From: Paramecium octaurelia
Lineage: Eukaryota; Ciliophora; Oligohymenophorea; Peniculida; Parameciidae
Direction: 5' to 3'
Length of the DNA: 64,000 nt
Assembly (NCBI GenBank): GCA_905182995.1
Contig: CAJJDP010000077.1
Span: forward strand, 1-64,000
A program made the position numbers and the translations under genes. Positions 25,156-37,899 of this stretch are shown piece by piece. A model generated the notes under the pieces. The model ran no database searches. It had not been told where the DNA came from and saw only the letters and a list, made by a program, of their open reading frames with translations. Within the stretch, counting starts at the first letter, position 1; each line of letters opens with the position of its first letter.

Positions 25156-26424
25156 TAAACAACGAATTTTAAAACAAAATGTCGTTGTCACTTTTGTTTG
25201 CTTTGCTTACTCAATTGGTTTGAGGAGAAAAATAAATCTAAACAAATAGATATAATTAACTGCCCTAACCAAGATTGTAGTGATACTTATAATAGAAACG
25301 AAATCTTGAGTTATTGTCATAATCAACCATACGAGAGGATTTTTCAAGAAATCTTATTCAAATAATATCTAAAGAATGATGATATTCGTCCATGCCCAAG
25401 TGGATAGTGCAAATCTTATGGGTTCATAGAATTAGATAAAGTATGCGATGAAGAACTTGAGTGTTTAGAATGCGGATTCAAATGGAGGGACTTTAATAAA
25501 GCACCATTCACTTTTAAGCAAGAATACATAATAAAAAATATTTTTGGTATCCTTAGGCAATTTGGGTATTGCCTAGTAACAGCTAATTAGTGCCCTATTT
25601 GTGGAATTTTGATATAGCGTACTGGAGGTTGTAGACATATGACATGTAAGGCTTGTTCTAATCAATTTTGCTGGAACTGTAAGTAGGAATGGAAAAAGCA
25701 CTAAGAATCCTAGTGCTCATGTTAATACTTAATTACCTCAGGATTATATCTTACCCTTATAATAAATATTTTCTATCAACTTGGGATATTAAATTATTTG
25801 CTCTACGTTTTCAATCTCTTGTTTTGGATGTTTGAAATTTTGATTATACAAGTCATAATAATTGGAACTGTAGCAGGAATAATTTTCTTCTTTAAATCAA
25901 TATTTGACCTGAAAAGTAGAAAAAGACCTATAAGAAGTGTTCTTAAAGAGTTGGGAGGATCAACTATATTATTGATGATTGAGTATTTGGTCATATGGTT
26001 TTCAACTGTATTTTTTTAAATAACACTACACAAAGCCTTCATAGGTTTTTTATTAGAATTCTTAGTTTGTATTTACATGATCGGTTTCAATGCAAAAGTA
26101 AAATTAGGTTATAAATGTATTTTTTCAATCATAATGGGCTTATGTTTGGTTGGTGTTTTTGGATTAAATGGACTGGCAATATTAATTTGGTTACTTCAAT
26201 ATATAATTCCAGTCGAATATATTCATACTTAAATTAATTTTAATGCAATTGCTCTTGGTGTGCTGATATTATTAAACATTTCCAATTTGCTAGAATTATT
26301 GTGTTCCAAGTTGGCATATTTATTATTGGGATCAACAATACTTAATTACAAAAAGGGTAACAAAGACAATTACTTTGCATTATTAAGCATTTTAGCAATT
26401 TCTTATGTGTATGATATATTGTGA
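25156..26424 (+). pseudogene. 5'-truncated duplicate of the RBR ligase gene
   Basis: This is the same frame as 23794-25086, lacking the first eight codons including the start, and ending at TGA 26422-26424. No difference from the complete copy was seen. It is probably an assembly duplicate rather than a paralogue. Confidence 0.85.
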
Positions 26425-26492
26425 TAATTATTTGATTAATGTTCTTCATTAGTATTACTTAATATTATAAATTAAATGTAATAAAAATCTTC
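25156..26492. repeat. direct duplication B, right copy (1337 bases)
   Basis: This is the second copy of 23818-25154. It begins 24 bases after the RBR start codon and runs into the UBX gene, whose first codons (26476-26492) lie inside the block. The left copy supplies the RBR start and the right copy supplies the continuation into the UBX gene, as expected of a single real copy. Confidence 0.9.
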
Positions 26493-27796
26493 CACTTATG
26501 TTAGATAGGCCCTGATGCAAATTGCTTTTGAAATGGGAAAGCCCATATCTTTAGTAGAACCATATATTGAGATGTAAATTTACTTATCATTTCTAGACTT
26601 GAGGAAAATTGGTATGACACAAAGGAGTCAATCAAATAGATGAAATAGGAAAATTTTGATGAATTTAAAATTCCAAAGAGAATTGGTCAATTATTGATGG
26701 AGTTTGTTCAAAGGGCTGATGATATGAAATAAAATTGGCAATTAGAATTAACAAAAATCATTTCAGAAATCTCAGATTAGGATTAACTTTATAAAACATT
26801 GGAAATAATTTTTAAAATAATTTCCAATGTTATAATGAACCCACTAAGCTAGGATAAACAAAAAATAAATATCTGTTCTAAAACTCTTTAAAATAACATA
26901 CTGAAATACTCATCTGCATTAAATTATTTAAGTAAATTGGGTTGGAAGATTGAAGCAGAATTTCTATAGGTTGAATATAAGATGGACAATTAGAATGACT
27001 GGAAAGAGGCTGCAGAAGAATTGGTCAATTATACTTAAAAGAAGACAGGATTCAATCCACAGAAGCCATCAGTTCATACTTCTTCATAAAATGTTTCAAT
27101 CACTTCAGAATTGGCCAAAAATGAAGGCTATGATGTTTATTCCTTCTCTTAGAAGCTTGAGTAATTGCACCAAAGAAGATTTGTAACATTCTAACTTAGC
27201 TATTTTAGGAAATTATGAATTAACCCATCACTAATAGAGAAATCAAAGTGTTTATTGGTAGGAAATAGCAATCTCCTGTACAATTGCAATAATAAATTCA
27301 AGGATAGGAGGATTATGAAGAAGTCTAACCTTAGAAGGATCAATAACTTTTAAAATTTCTTTAATAAGTTGCTTAAGTAATTTAAATGATTAAATCTTGA
27401 ATAGTCACTTGAAGAGTAACAGTTTGCTTCTAAAAGAAAGAAGGAATATGAAGAACTTCTTAACAAACCAATATTCTCCAAAACAGACATTAGGGTCTAA
27501 TTTCCAAATAGTATGATTGTTCAGGCTATCTTTGGTCCCCTTGAAACTTTGTAAGTCTTGTATGATTTGATAAAGGATGTAAGATATCGATATTATATTA
27601 GATGTTAGTAAATAGTAACCTTGAGTTCTATTTGTATACTTCCCCTCCTCCTCTGAGAATGACATAGAAGTACTTAAAATAAACTTTTGATGATTTAAGT
27701 TCGGTTCCAAATGGACTATTTTATTTTGGAGTTGAAAAACAAACATCGGAATTCTATTTGAAAGAGGAATGGATAAAATAAGCTAAGGAATTATGA
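26476..27796 (+). CDS. UBXN6 (UBXD1)-like p97/Cdc48 cofactor, 406 residues
   Basis: Five exons are joined over introns at 26574-26596, 27183-27208, 27377-27404 and 27579-27601, and the total is exactly 407 codons. An N-terminal helical stretch comes first. A PUB-type domain follows at about residues 110-175 (KINICSKTLQNN, ALNYLSKLGWKIEAEFLQ), the fold that binds the tail of p97. A UBX domain ends the protein (VQFPNSMIVQAIFGPLETL, NLEFYLYTSPPP, LFYFGVE). This order matches UBXN6, which helps p97 handle ubiquitinated membrane proteins and lysosomal traffic. The start at 26476 lies inside duplication B. It follows the RBR ligase gene on the same strand and converges with the tubulin acetyltransferase gene. 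Confidence 0.85.
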
Positions 27797-27870
27797 TTAT
27801 TTTAAAAGGTCAATGTTAAATAATTTTAAATTGAATTTTTATATAGAATAATTTTCTTAGTATTAATATT

Positions 27871-28713
<843 letters not shown>

Positions 28714-29004
28714 TCTTAATAATAAAATAATTGTATTCTTTTTCATTAAAAAATGTATGAATATATAAGCATTCTTTTAAAAGGAAAATCCTTTATAGTC
28801 TAAATTGCTTTTATTAATTTGAATAGTTTTCTGTTGCATTCAGAATGTAGATGTTAATTATAATGCAACTTCTTTAGGATCAACTGGGAAAGAAAGGAAA
28901 ATTGCTTAAATTTAAAATATAGATACCCAAATTGATCAGTTATACGGTTGATAATTAGTAATCGAGAGGATATCAAGTTATTTAAAATTTAAATTTAATA
29001 GAAA

Positions 29005-29682
29005 ATGAAATACAAAAAATCAAAACCTAATTAAGCAGATATATGGAACTCTTAAAATAGTGCTAAATAGATATAAAATAGGCGCGATGGAGACTCATTT
29101 ATTTGTTCAAACTAAAAATGCAAAAAGAATATACTTATTAATAAACCGTTGAATAGACCTTAAAAGTCAAATACTTCTACGAACAACATCTTTTCAGATA
29201 TATATGATTTTATCGCAACTAGAAAATGTCCTAAATGTGATTCAACATTAGACAAAGGAGACTAACCGCATTTGGAGTGTAGATAGTGTAAATCTATATC
29301 TTGTTTGAACAGCAACAAATTTGGATATGCCTATTACTTTTTAATTCTTTACAATTTCATCATTTCATTATACTTGTTAGATATACCTACATATTTAGAT
29401 GAATTATATTATATTCTTCAAGGTAGCGAGGAGGAAACCTTAAAATCGATTGCCATAATGGTGATTATTGTATTTATTATTGTGATTGGTTTATATGCCT
29501 AACCAGAAGATCCGTAATTATAGAAACTTGTAATTAAATGTATATTAGGGGCAATAATATTTGTAATAGTAATGGGGGTATATCTATTAAGTTCATATAT
29601 TTTCCGTTTACCCAAAGGATCTGATGCTGTTGCTTGGGGAATTATGGAGACATTAGTAAAATCTGTTTTTAATGATGAATGA
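29005..29682 (+). CDS. small zinc-ribbon membrane protein, 225 residues
   Basis: A single frame runs from ATG 29005 to TGA 29680-29682. The first 65 residues are basic and polar. A four-cysteine zinc ribbon follows at about residues 75-100 (CPKCDSTLD ... CRQCKSISC). Three hydrophobic segments come after it, at about residues 108-128, 150-168 and 180-200. The protein should sit in a membrane with the ribbon on one side. No named family was recognised. Confidence 0.75.
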
Positions 29683-29771
29683 GGTAAATATTATTAAGCA
29701 GGATGAACTTCAATAAATCTGATATAAATTATAAATAGTTTTGATTAAAAATCACAAAATATATAGATATG

Positions 29772-30142
29772 TCATTCCTGAGGTTCTGGTCTTAAAAGTC
29801 TTGGAATAAAACCTTTGACTAATTCAACTAAAGGTATCTTCCTTCCCCCCTTAGGTTCATCATCATCATCGGATTCACTTTCACTTTCTTATAAGTCGTC
29901 ATTGACTTTGGCTTCTTTTTTGTCCTCCTGCTCTTCAATATCATCATCTTGATCATGATTATTATTGCCTTTTTATTTAACCAAATCCAACCATTCTTAT
30001 TACACTTTTTCTAGATCATCAATTTTGCTTATGGTTTCCAACTGAGTTCTAGTGGAATTCTTGGATATTATGGAGCAGATACCTGAACACAGTATGTCTA
30101 TCTAATTCTCTTGATGATGTTTGTGGATAACCTAATAAGCAT
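29772..30142 (-). CDS. acidic hypothetical protein, 115 residues
   Basis: Two exons are joined across a 23-base intron at 30060-30082 that ends AAG, giving 116 codons. The N-terminus is basic and hydrophobic (MLIRLSTNIIKRIRQ), the middle is very acidic (DDDIEEQEDKKE, SESESDDDDEP) and the end is IPLVELVKGFIPRLLRPE. The start was chosen because it gives an intact frame after splicing. An alternative unspliced frame is open but has no ATG. The function is unknown. It is head-to-head with the SNM1 gene, 105 bases away. Confidence 0.6.
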
Positions 30143-30247
30143 CAATATAATAAAATTAATAATTATACTAATTGACAATGCAATTGATATTTAGAATTTT
30201 GTGTTATATAATTAGTTGAATGATAAAGAAATAACACAAATTTAAAA

Positions 30248-31773
30248 ATGAGATTAATAACCAATACAAATATCATAGTCGATGATTTTGAATTAGCAAA
30301 AGATTATAAACTTGATACTTTTATCCACTTCCTTTCTCATTTCCATTAGGACCATTGGTAGGGAATGAGTCCTCTATGGAATTATGGCAAAATCTATTGT
30401 AGTAAAATTACAAAGCAGTTCATATTGAATAAGTTTCCGAAGATAGAGAGGATTGTGGCATTAGAGTTTAATCATATCTATTATTTGAATCTCTTGAGTT
30501 AAGAACTCACAGATAAGCTTGATGATGAGTTTACAATTGAAGTGGTTCTATTTTCAGCAAATCACATTCCTGGTTCTTCCATGTTTTTGTTTCGAGGATA
30601 CATGGGAACCATTTTGCATACAGGAGATTTCAGATTCAACAAGAGTATGATAACTGACAATCCCATCTTATTCCCTAACAACGAGGCAATCTAAATTGAT
30701 GAACTCATATTCGATAATACATATTGTGATCCCATGTTTAACTTCCCAACTGCTGACATCGTGGCCTAACAAATGATTAAAATCATTGAGAATAACATCA
30801 AAAAAAGAGTTTTAATAGCGATGGGAGCTTTGGGAAAAGAGGCAATTGTGATGGAGATTTGCAAATACTTTAAAACTAAGATAATTGTAAATCAAGAGAA
30901 GTATAATCAATTAATTGCCAGTTCAACTAAGAATATTGATTTGTTTACGACAGACAAGAAAGGTAATTGGTATTATGTAATTTGTTAGAATATTTCATAG
31001 AGATCATAAAGAGAAGTCACAGAGAATAAATACTTTAACAATACATTGAATCGGGATAGTAGAATTTTATTTGTATAAATACTGACTTTTTGATGCAAAG
31101 CCATAGAGATCCAGATGGCATCAATTATATGGTGCCATATTCTCTGCATTCAAACTACCTTGAGATGAGAACCTTTGTAAATTCCATCAAGCCAGCCATT
31201 TTGAAAGTATTGTGTTTTGAATCATGAAGAAATTGGTCATACCCTATGAGAATTTCGCTGAATACAGGAGAAAAGCGAGAATAAATCCAGTCAAAGGTTT
31301 TCAAGGCTATTTAAAGAGATTAAAAACAAACGGGGAATCAGGCTATTCAACTTTGATCAGAGAATGCACTGATTTTACAAAGATCTCTAAGAATTACACT
31401 AATTGGATGACAGAACCAAAATTTCGTAAGTTTGTTTTTAGCATATTAAGGTGGTTTGATGGAGAAATTAGGAGTGTAATTGGAACCGGATAGGAAGAAT
31501 AGAAAACGAAAAGTAGACTAAGTAATGCCCAAGCCGACCGTCAAATAGTGTATTAGAGAGTTGGAGAAACAGTGTATCTATTCGAAGAAACCAGAGAAAG
31601 TGGAGTCCTTAGATGATATCTCAAATAGATTGAAAGCAACCAACAACAATCAATACATTACGAAATTCCTCAAGAAGCCGCAGTAGAGTTAAGAAGTAGA
31701 ACGGAGGGATGAAGATGAGGAGATCTTTAGTATCATTTAAGAGTATTTACATTTTCGTGATGATGATGCGTGA
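30248..31773 (+). CDS. SNM1/Artemis-type DNA repair nuclease, 483 residues
   Basis: Four exons are joined over introns at 30963-30988, 31207-31229 and 31426-31450, and they sum to 484 codons. The metallo-beta-lactamase signature HFHQDHWQG (HxHxDH) near residue 32 would bind the zinc ions. Further family marks are [24 protein letters not shown] and the beta-CASP features [10 protein letters not shown] and [16 protein letters not shown]. The family (DCLRE1A/B/C) trims DNA ends during crosslink repair, end joining and telomere care. One glutamine of the zinc motif is a TAG codon. The tail is basic and acidic without recognised domains. Which of the three family members it matches cannot be told by eye. 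Confidence 0.9.
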
Positions 31774-31790
31774 TAATTAAATTAATTAAG

Positions 31791-32853
31791 ATGAAATTTA
31801 TTAATCGATGCTTATTTAAGTTTTCTGCAAATGTTATTAGAGACTAAATCTATGAATTTGATAAGAGTGCTATTAGTTTAAGTGTTAGACTGAATAGCTT
31901 AAAGGATTTCAACGATTTTCAAAAGTTAAGAGACTTAAAAATACATCGAATTATCTATAATCTGAATGATTAAGCAGAACTAATGGACTTTTTGGCTGAG
32001 CATAATGATGCATGTATAAAGAAGATATTTGATCCTTCCTTTTTTATATGTAAGTTTAAGAATAAATGAAAATCTTAGTTCGTGGTGTTAGTGTAAACAT
32101 TCCTACAATTCTGAGGGATGGTCAGTTTAGAAAATTGGAATAGAAAGCATTATTGTAGATTTGCTAACATCTATTTAAATTGAAAACCGATCAAAACAAG
32201 ACTCAATTCTAGGTGTTTATGGTATAAATAATTAATTTATTTTTATGCATTAAAACATGATGGAAACATAGGTAAAGAGGAGGAGTTTCTGAGTCTAGTG
32301 AAAGAGGAGTTGGATGATTTACAAAGTGTGATAGAGAATTCATTCAATTTCGAAGTTAATCATGTACTTAGTTATAATCCAAAATTCACTTATGATTTGT
32401 TATTTAAATTGGCAAATCAACAGAAAACATTGAAGAGTGTCAACTTTAATATTTACAGATATGCGAATCCTCAATAGAGTGAACTTGATTAAAATAGAGA
32501 AATATTGGCAACCCTATATTAACATGTTAATGAACAATACAACACCATATTTTTGAAAAACTTCTTGTTTGAAGATCAATATGTCAAATAATAGAATTTA
32601 TCTTAAGGCATCGTCAGTTATTCACATGTAATGATTTGAGAATTATGAATTTTAGTTGGTGGACATGTTGAAATTGATGCATTTCAGAGGTTCTTTGGTT
32701 TTTGAATATAATAAGAATTTGGAAAGGAATGTCGAATTTATTGATCAATTGTTGTAATCAAGTAAATACATTTTGTGTGACAAACATAAATTGGGAGAAG
32801 AGCATGAGTCTCACATTGTGGATGGAGATACAATGCCACCTATCGATGTTTGA
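31791..32853 (+). CDS. hypothetical protein, structure partly unresolved
   Basis: ATG 31791 opens a good frame (MKFINRCLFKFSANVIRD). A likely intron at 32050-32079 leads into a second coding part, and a long third part ends at TGA 32851-32853, with a clear intron at 32632-32659. Between the second and third parts (about 32200-32260) the frame changes by one and no standard short intron fits, so a base error or an unusual intron is likely. The predicted protein has roughly 325 residues, is mostly helical and matches no family I know. It starts 17 bases after the SNM1 stop. Confidence 0.6.
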
Positions 32854-32879
32854 GTTATATTTAGATATATATATATAAT

Positions 32880-33768
32880 TCATTTATGATTGATTAGAAA
32901 TCCAACTTGAAACTGTTCTAACAAATAATGAGCATTGACCCAAGGATGGTTTTACATGAATAAGGCAGTGCCATCAGTTCCTACACCCTTCATTAGTTCC
33001 TCTTTGCCTCCAGGATGTTTATTCAAGTATTTAGTAACATCATACACTTTGGAGTTGATGACAATCCATGCTGAATTAATGGTGTTATGTTTGGCCACCT
33101 ACTCTCATTCGCATAGTCATACCTCGTCAATTGTACATTACTTTAAATCATTTTTCTTGCTACTATCACTTAGAGATTTCCTTTGGATCCAACTCGGAGA
33201 GACACTTTCCTTAGGAGATTATCCAAATTTGGGAGATTCAGGTTGGTCTTGGAATTGAATTGGCGAGGGCACTTCATTCTTCAAAGAGTTTCGTTTTTTT
33301 GGCTGGATAACCATTTCGTCGAAAATGCCTACTAAGGTGTCTACATATTTTTTATTCGCCTTTTTGATATCCTCAAGTCTGTAATTCACAGTCTCCACTT
33401 TGCATGTCTCCTTATACTTCTAGAATAGAATAGTGTCATTTTTGATGGAGTATATGTTACGATTTCCCCTGACTTCATTCTTAGCTTATTCCACTTAATA
33501 CCTTTGCCAAAGTCTTCACATCATGTCTCTATGGTATTGTGATGAAAGTGTGAGGTCTCTTGAATTCCACTATCTGGTCAATCTCGTAGTACTGATTCTC
33601 TTGATCTCTCAATGTCAGGAGATCAGTGTGATACTGTTGCTTGATGTCATTGAGAATGAAGGTCACGACCTCATCAAGAGTCTCGATTTCCACTTCATCA
33701 CCTGTCCACTCCAGAGTATCCTGTCTGTCTTCAATGTATAAATTGATTACTTCCTTATTATTTTTCAT
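32880..33768 (-). CDS. cytochrome b5 domain protein, 280 residues
   Basis: Three exons are joined over introns at 33099-33122 and 33480-33501, giving 281 codons. The C-terminal 75 residues form a cytochrome b5 heme-binding domain: AWIVINSKVYDVTKYLNKHPGG with the first heme His in HPGG, then GTDGTALFMQNHPWVN with the second His. The first 190 residues are acidic, then basic and Ser-rich, and unrecognised. There is no membrane anchor, so the protein is probably soluble and may pass electrons or bind heme. It is divergent from the EF-hand gene with only 17 bases between the start codons. Confidence 0.88.
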
Positions 33769-33785
33769 ATAATTATTAAAATCTC

Positions 33786-34332
33786 ATGGGATGTACTAAT
33801 GCCAAAGTTGACGAACCCTTAAGCGAGAAACTAAGAGCCAAAGCCATTGAGATCTTCAAAAAACTAGACATCAAAGGCAATGGAACCATAGACAAATAAG
33901 GAACCGAACAGTTCTGGTATTGCCCTCATTTAAACTCTTAGGAAGTCTAACTTTGCTAAACTCAATACTGAAGCACTCTTTGAGGCAGTGGATTTCGATA
34001 AGAGTGGAGATATCACTGAAGATGAATGGATGGCTTTTTGGGAAATTGTTAAACAAAATGGTTATTCAGAAGAAGAAATCAATATTGAAGTATTTGCAAT
34101 AATATGCTATTCCTAGTTGGATGAGTTAATGGAGGGTAAGGCATGGGTCTAGTTCAAGAGAGTGGATAGATTCCTTAAAATTGATGAGAAAAGAAGAGGA
34201 TCCAGAGTCAAATCAATTGTTCAAGAGGAAAAACGAAAGCTTTCCATCATCCAATCAGCCAGATTGCACAAAAGTAAAACCATGCAGAGTGAAGGCTAGG
34301 AATTACTATAAGAGCAATAAGAATAATCTTGA
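33786..34332 (+). CDS. EF-hand calcium-binding protein with myristoylation-type N-terminus, 164 residues
   Basis: Three exons are joined over introns at 33917-33941 and 34090-34116, giving 165 codons. The protein begins MGCTNAK, a typical N-myristoylation start with a cysteine for palmitoylation, so it may attach to membranes. Two EF-hand loops are visible: DIKGNGTIDKQG near residue 29 and DFDKSGDITEDE near residue 63. The first has substitutions that may weaken calcium binding. The C-terminal half is basic and helical, then Gln-rich. It would act as a calcium sensor, with partners unknown. Confidence 0.85.
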
Positions 34333-34708
34333 TTATATTAATAATACCCATTAGATTTTATTATAAACAGTGATTTATTTATCATTCCATTCTAATGTCA
34401 AATGAAGGGTGAAATAAATTTATATTTTTTTAACAACACATCTTAATTAATTGATATTTTTTATCAAATTACAAAAATGCCAAACAAAAAAATTAATTCC
34501 CCATTAAATTATTGATATCCTCGTTTAAATCAGATTCAAAACTTCATTCGACTGAATATATTATCAAATTATTTCTAAAGTTCTATAAATTTAACCAATC
34601 AATTGAATGATATGTTGAAAAAATTCTTAAACATGACCTCCTAACCAAAATTCGTTTTGAAACAATTTCGCAGAGATGGTAGTGTTATTATATATTATAT
34701 ATAAATAT
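34333..34708. other. non-coding gap
   Basis: About 375 AT-rich bases lie between the EF-hand gene and the channel gene. Only short frames and T runs were seen. It must hold the channel gene's promoter. Confidence 0.5.
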
Positions 34709-37487
34709 ATGAATAATCCAAAATTTATAGAGGAAGCATCAGAATTTGATCCTCTCCAGAAACCGCCTAAATTACATTATGCACTATAACATCAAGTAAT
34801 TTTGGCACTAATTTATATTAGTTAGCCACTAGTTGTGGTTAGAATGGGAAAAATTCTGATTACTGTCAGTGTTGCGGACTTTGCATTAATAAAATGCCGC
34901 TACCTTTAAATATTGAAATCATAAATTTAGCATTTTTAGGATAAGGTGTTCCATTATTTTTCAATCTTATGATACTAGTCATTCTACTACACTTTGTGTT
35001 GTTCTTTATTTTCACAGTTCCTAACGTTTCTCAAAATTATGTTGCAAATAATTGTTTACTAGACACTAATTATGCATATAAGTTTTGGAAATAGAACGGA
35101 TGTGAAGGGAATTGTCCGTTGGAACATGAGGATTATTAATATTTTGAGAATTTATTTTTAGATTGTAAGACTATCTGCTAACATTACTCTGATGTTTGCA
35201 TACAATCCCAAACTTCTAGAATATCATACGTTAACAAATAACTAGAAGGGGAGGGCAAATTAATCTAGTCCTCCTTGATTCTCTGCTCAGTAATGATTAT
35301 CAAAATATTGATGGTCCTCATTCGCGAGAAACAACGTAAGATAGAATATGCAATCGACAAGGAATTGCTGTCTCCTTCTGATTTCACAGCCATATTGAAC
35401 AATTTACCTAAGAATGATTATAACGAGAAGGAATTAAAAACAGCCTTGGAAGAATATTGCAAGGAATTTGATCCCAGAAACAACTATGAAGTGGTCAAGA
35501 TCAACATCGCTTATGACATAGTTTAATTTGTGGACAAAGGCAGATAAAAGATATAATTGGAAAAATAACTTGAAAACTCATCTTGTCCAAATAAAGAGAA
35601 ATTATTAAAATAAATAAATGAAATTTCAACCTAATAACAAATAATAGAAGCTGAAATAGAAAATGGGTCCTATAATAAAACGACTCCCATTGCATTCATT
35701 ACTTTTCAGACCAAAAAATGTACTATAATTTTGATATAATTAAATAGAACTCCAAAATTTACTAGAGTAGACCAAACTCTCCTACTGGGAAGCATTTATG
35801 ATAGCAGTAAAATCCATCATCAGAAAGAAAGACAGAAGGGGATTCTACTTTAAACAACATTACATTGAAATATCTAGAGCACCAGAACCAGACGATGTAT
35901 TTTGGGAGAACTGTGGTACAGACGAGAACACTTAACTTAAGAGAAGGATTTTATCATGGTTTGTAATAGTGTTCTTATTGGCTCTATCACTTTGTACACT
36001 CTATGGCTAGAATGTTTTTTAGGTACAATTTAATACTCAAGTAGAATCACTTTTTCTAGAATTCAGATACCAATCAATTTCTAATGAAAACTATGGCTTC
36101 ATTATCAAAATCAGTTATTATTACACTAGTAGATGGACTCATCTATTATTTCATTACTTTATTGGCCAATTAAGAAAGACACGTTACTAAAACTCAGTAA
36201 GACACTTCTGTGGCTGAAAAATTAAGTTACGTTTAGTTTATCAATTCTTGTTTACTACTTATCATTATGAATGTGATAGGAACTTATTATGAATACTCAA
36301 AATAAGATGAATAACTATTTAACTTTGCTATTTAATAACAGGGAGGCATCGTTGACGATATCCTCTATGTAGCTGGTGCAAATGCTATTCTAGTGCCATT
36401 ATCAGCCTATTTCAATGTGTTTTATATTGTTCAGAAATTAAAATAAATGAGAATTGAAAAAAATACCAATGTAAATTAGATCGAAGCCAACAAATTATTT
36501 GAAGGACCTTCAGTGTAATTTTATGACTAATATTCATACTTATGCAAAACTACTTGGCTTACTCTTTTCTTTGCTCCTCTAATCCCTATCTCAATCTTAT
36601 TTGGTTTGATTGGATTAATATTATATTACTGGATACAAAAGTATTTACTGCTCAGAAGGAATCGTAAACCTCCCTTTCAAAGCAGTCATCTTGATAGAGA
36701 AATGCTCAATCTATTGGATCTAAGTCCTCTTCTCTTGAGCACTATGCAATTCCTGATTGATTACTCATTTCATTCGAGTTAGTTGTGTCAAACAATAAAC
36801 GTTGCATCTTTGGCAGTTTCTGGCTTGGAATTAATAATCCCTTCATGTAGGATACACAGGATCTTGTACAAGGATGTTTATGAAGAGGAAGAGTAGGTAC
36901 GATACGAGGACATATATTCTAAACTGCCTACAGATTATGACAGAACCAATCCCTTGACTCAGTAAGTAGCGATGCAAGAATTTGTGAAAAGCAAATTGCG
37001 GCGCAACACAGGTCCTTTACTGTTGGAGCTCTCTTCGAATTTGAATGCGAATAAGCCTAAGAGAAATAGGGCTTTGCAAGAGTTAATTTATAAGGGCATC
37101 TGTGATCCCAAAAAAATTAGAATGAAAATATTGAAACAGAAGTTACAATTGATTGTTAAAATGAGGCAAATTAGAAACCTCAAAAATCCGATTGGTTTGG
37201 AAATGTCACTGTAAGAGAATTAAGTTGCGTTTGATAAGTTTGAATCTAAGCAATCGAGTGAATTGAATTCACCGACTTATTTAAAAACTCCAGAATACAA
37301 TTTTTCATCTATTATCAACTTCTAACCTTAAATGGTGTCTTATCAATAACAAATTGAAATGCTAGATATGACTATTACTGCCTCTCAAAATAAAAGTGCT
37401 TATCTAGATACACCCAAATATTATTTTAATTCTAAAAACAATTTATTATTTAAAAGTATCAAAAAATGTAAAAATTCTTAAGTTTGA
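34709..37487 (+). CDS. OSCA/CSC1/TMEM63-type mechanosensitive channel, about 895 residues
   Basis: Exons are joined over introns at 34796-34821, 35720-35747 and about 36023-36059, giving 896 codons. The last could instead be a 19-base intron at 36041-36059, which would add six residues. Family marks include a cytosolic segment PIAFITFQT, then the hallmark SRAPEPDDVFWENCG just before a membrane segment, then a series of hydrophobic segments (DGLIYYFITLLA, FINSCLLLIIMNVIG, VAGANAILVPLSAYFNVFYI, WLTLFFAPLIPISILFGL). An extracellular Cys-rich loop lies in the N-terminal third. OSCA/TMEM63 proteins are stretch-gated cation channels. The C-terminal 200 residues are basic and unrecognised. Confidence 0.82.
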
Positions 37488-37551
37488 AATAGTTAATTCG
37501 TTTATATTAATAATTAATTTTAATTGTTTATTAAATTTTTCATAGAGATCT

Positions 37552-37850
37552 ATGTCTGATCAGCATTTCATACAATTAGTTGAATGTAATTCCAATTACC
37601 CCTCATAGTTAAAAGAGAATAACAAGAGTTGTTTATTTAACAAAAGATGGATGTTATACCTGAATTAGCATTCAGGATTTCTGTAGTAGTATTGGATATT
37701 TCACATTTTGAGTGTCGAGATACATTATTGAGTGAGTGGTTTAAGTTATTACGTTTGATCATAAACTAGAATGACTATAGAATATTTATATATTATTAAT
37801 TTAATGTTCCTATTTTTATTATTATATTTGATAGAGAGTAGGCAGATTGA
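37552..37850 (+). CDS. small hypothetical gene, 3' end unresolved
   Basis: ATG 37552 (MSDQHFIQLVE) joins across a standard 23-base intron at 37586-37608 to a good frame (PELAFRISVVVLDISHFECR, then DTLLSEWFKLLRLIINQNDY) that runs to TGA 37846-37848. The last 20 residues are hydrophobic and may be unspliced intron. Downstream pieces around 37850-37920 (GRLRAASKKWTPFRLK) may be another exon. No family was recognised. Confidence 0.45.
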
Positions 37851-37899
37851 GAGCTGCAAGCAAAAAATGGACTCCTTTCAGATTAAAGGTTTGAAAATG

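Noticed and set aside
32935..33258. Plus-strand frame of 107 codons
   Set aside because: It is antisense to the cytochrome b5 domain, which has clear heme motifs.
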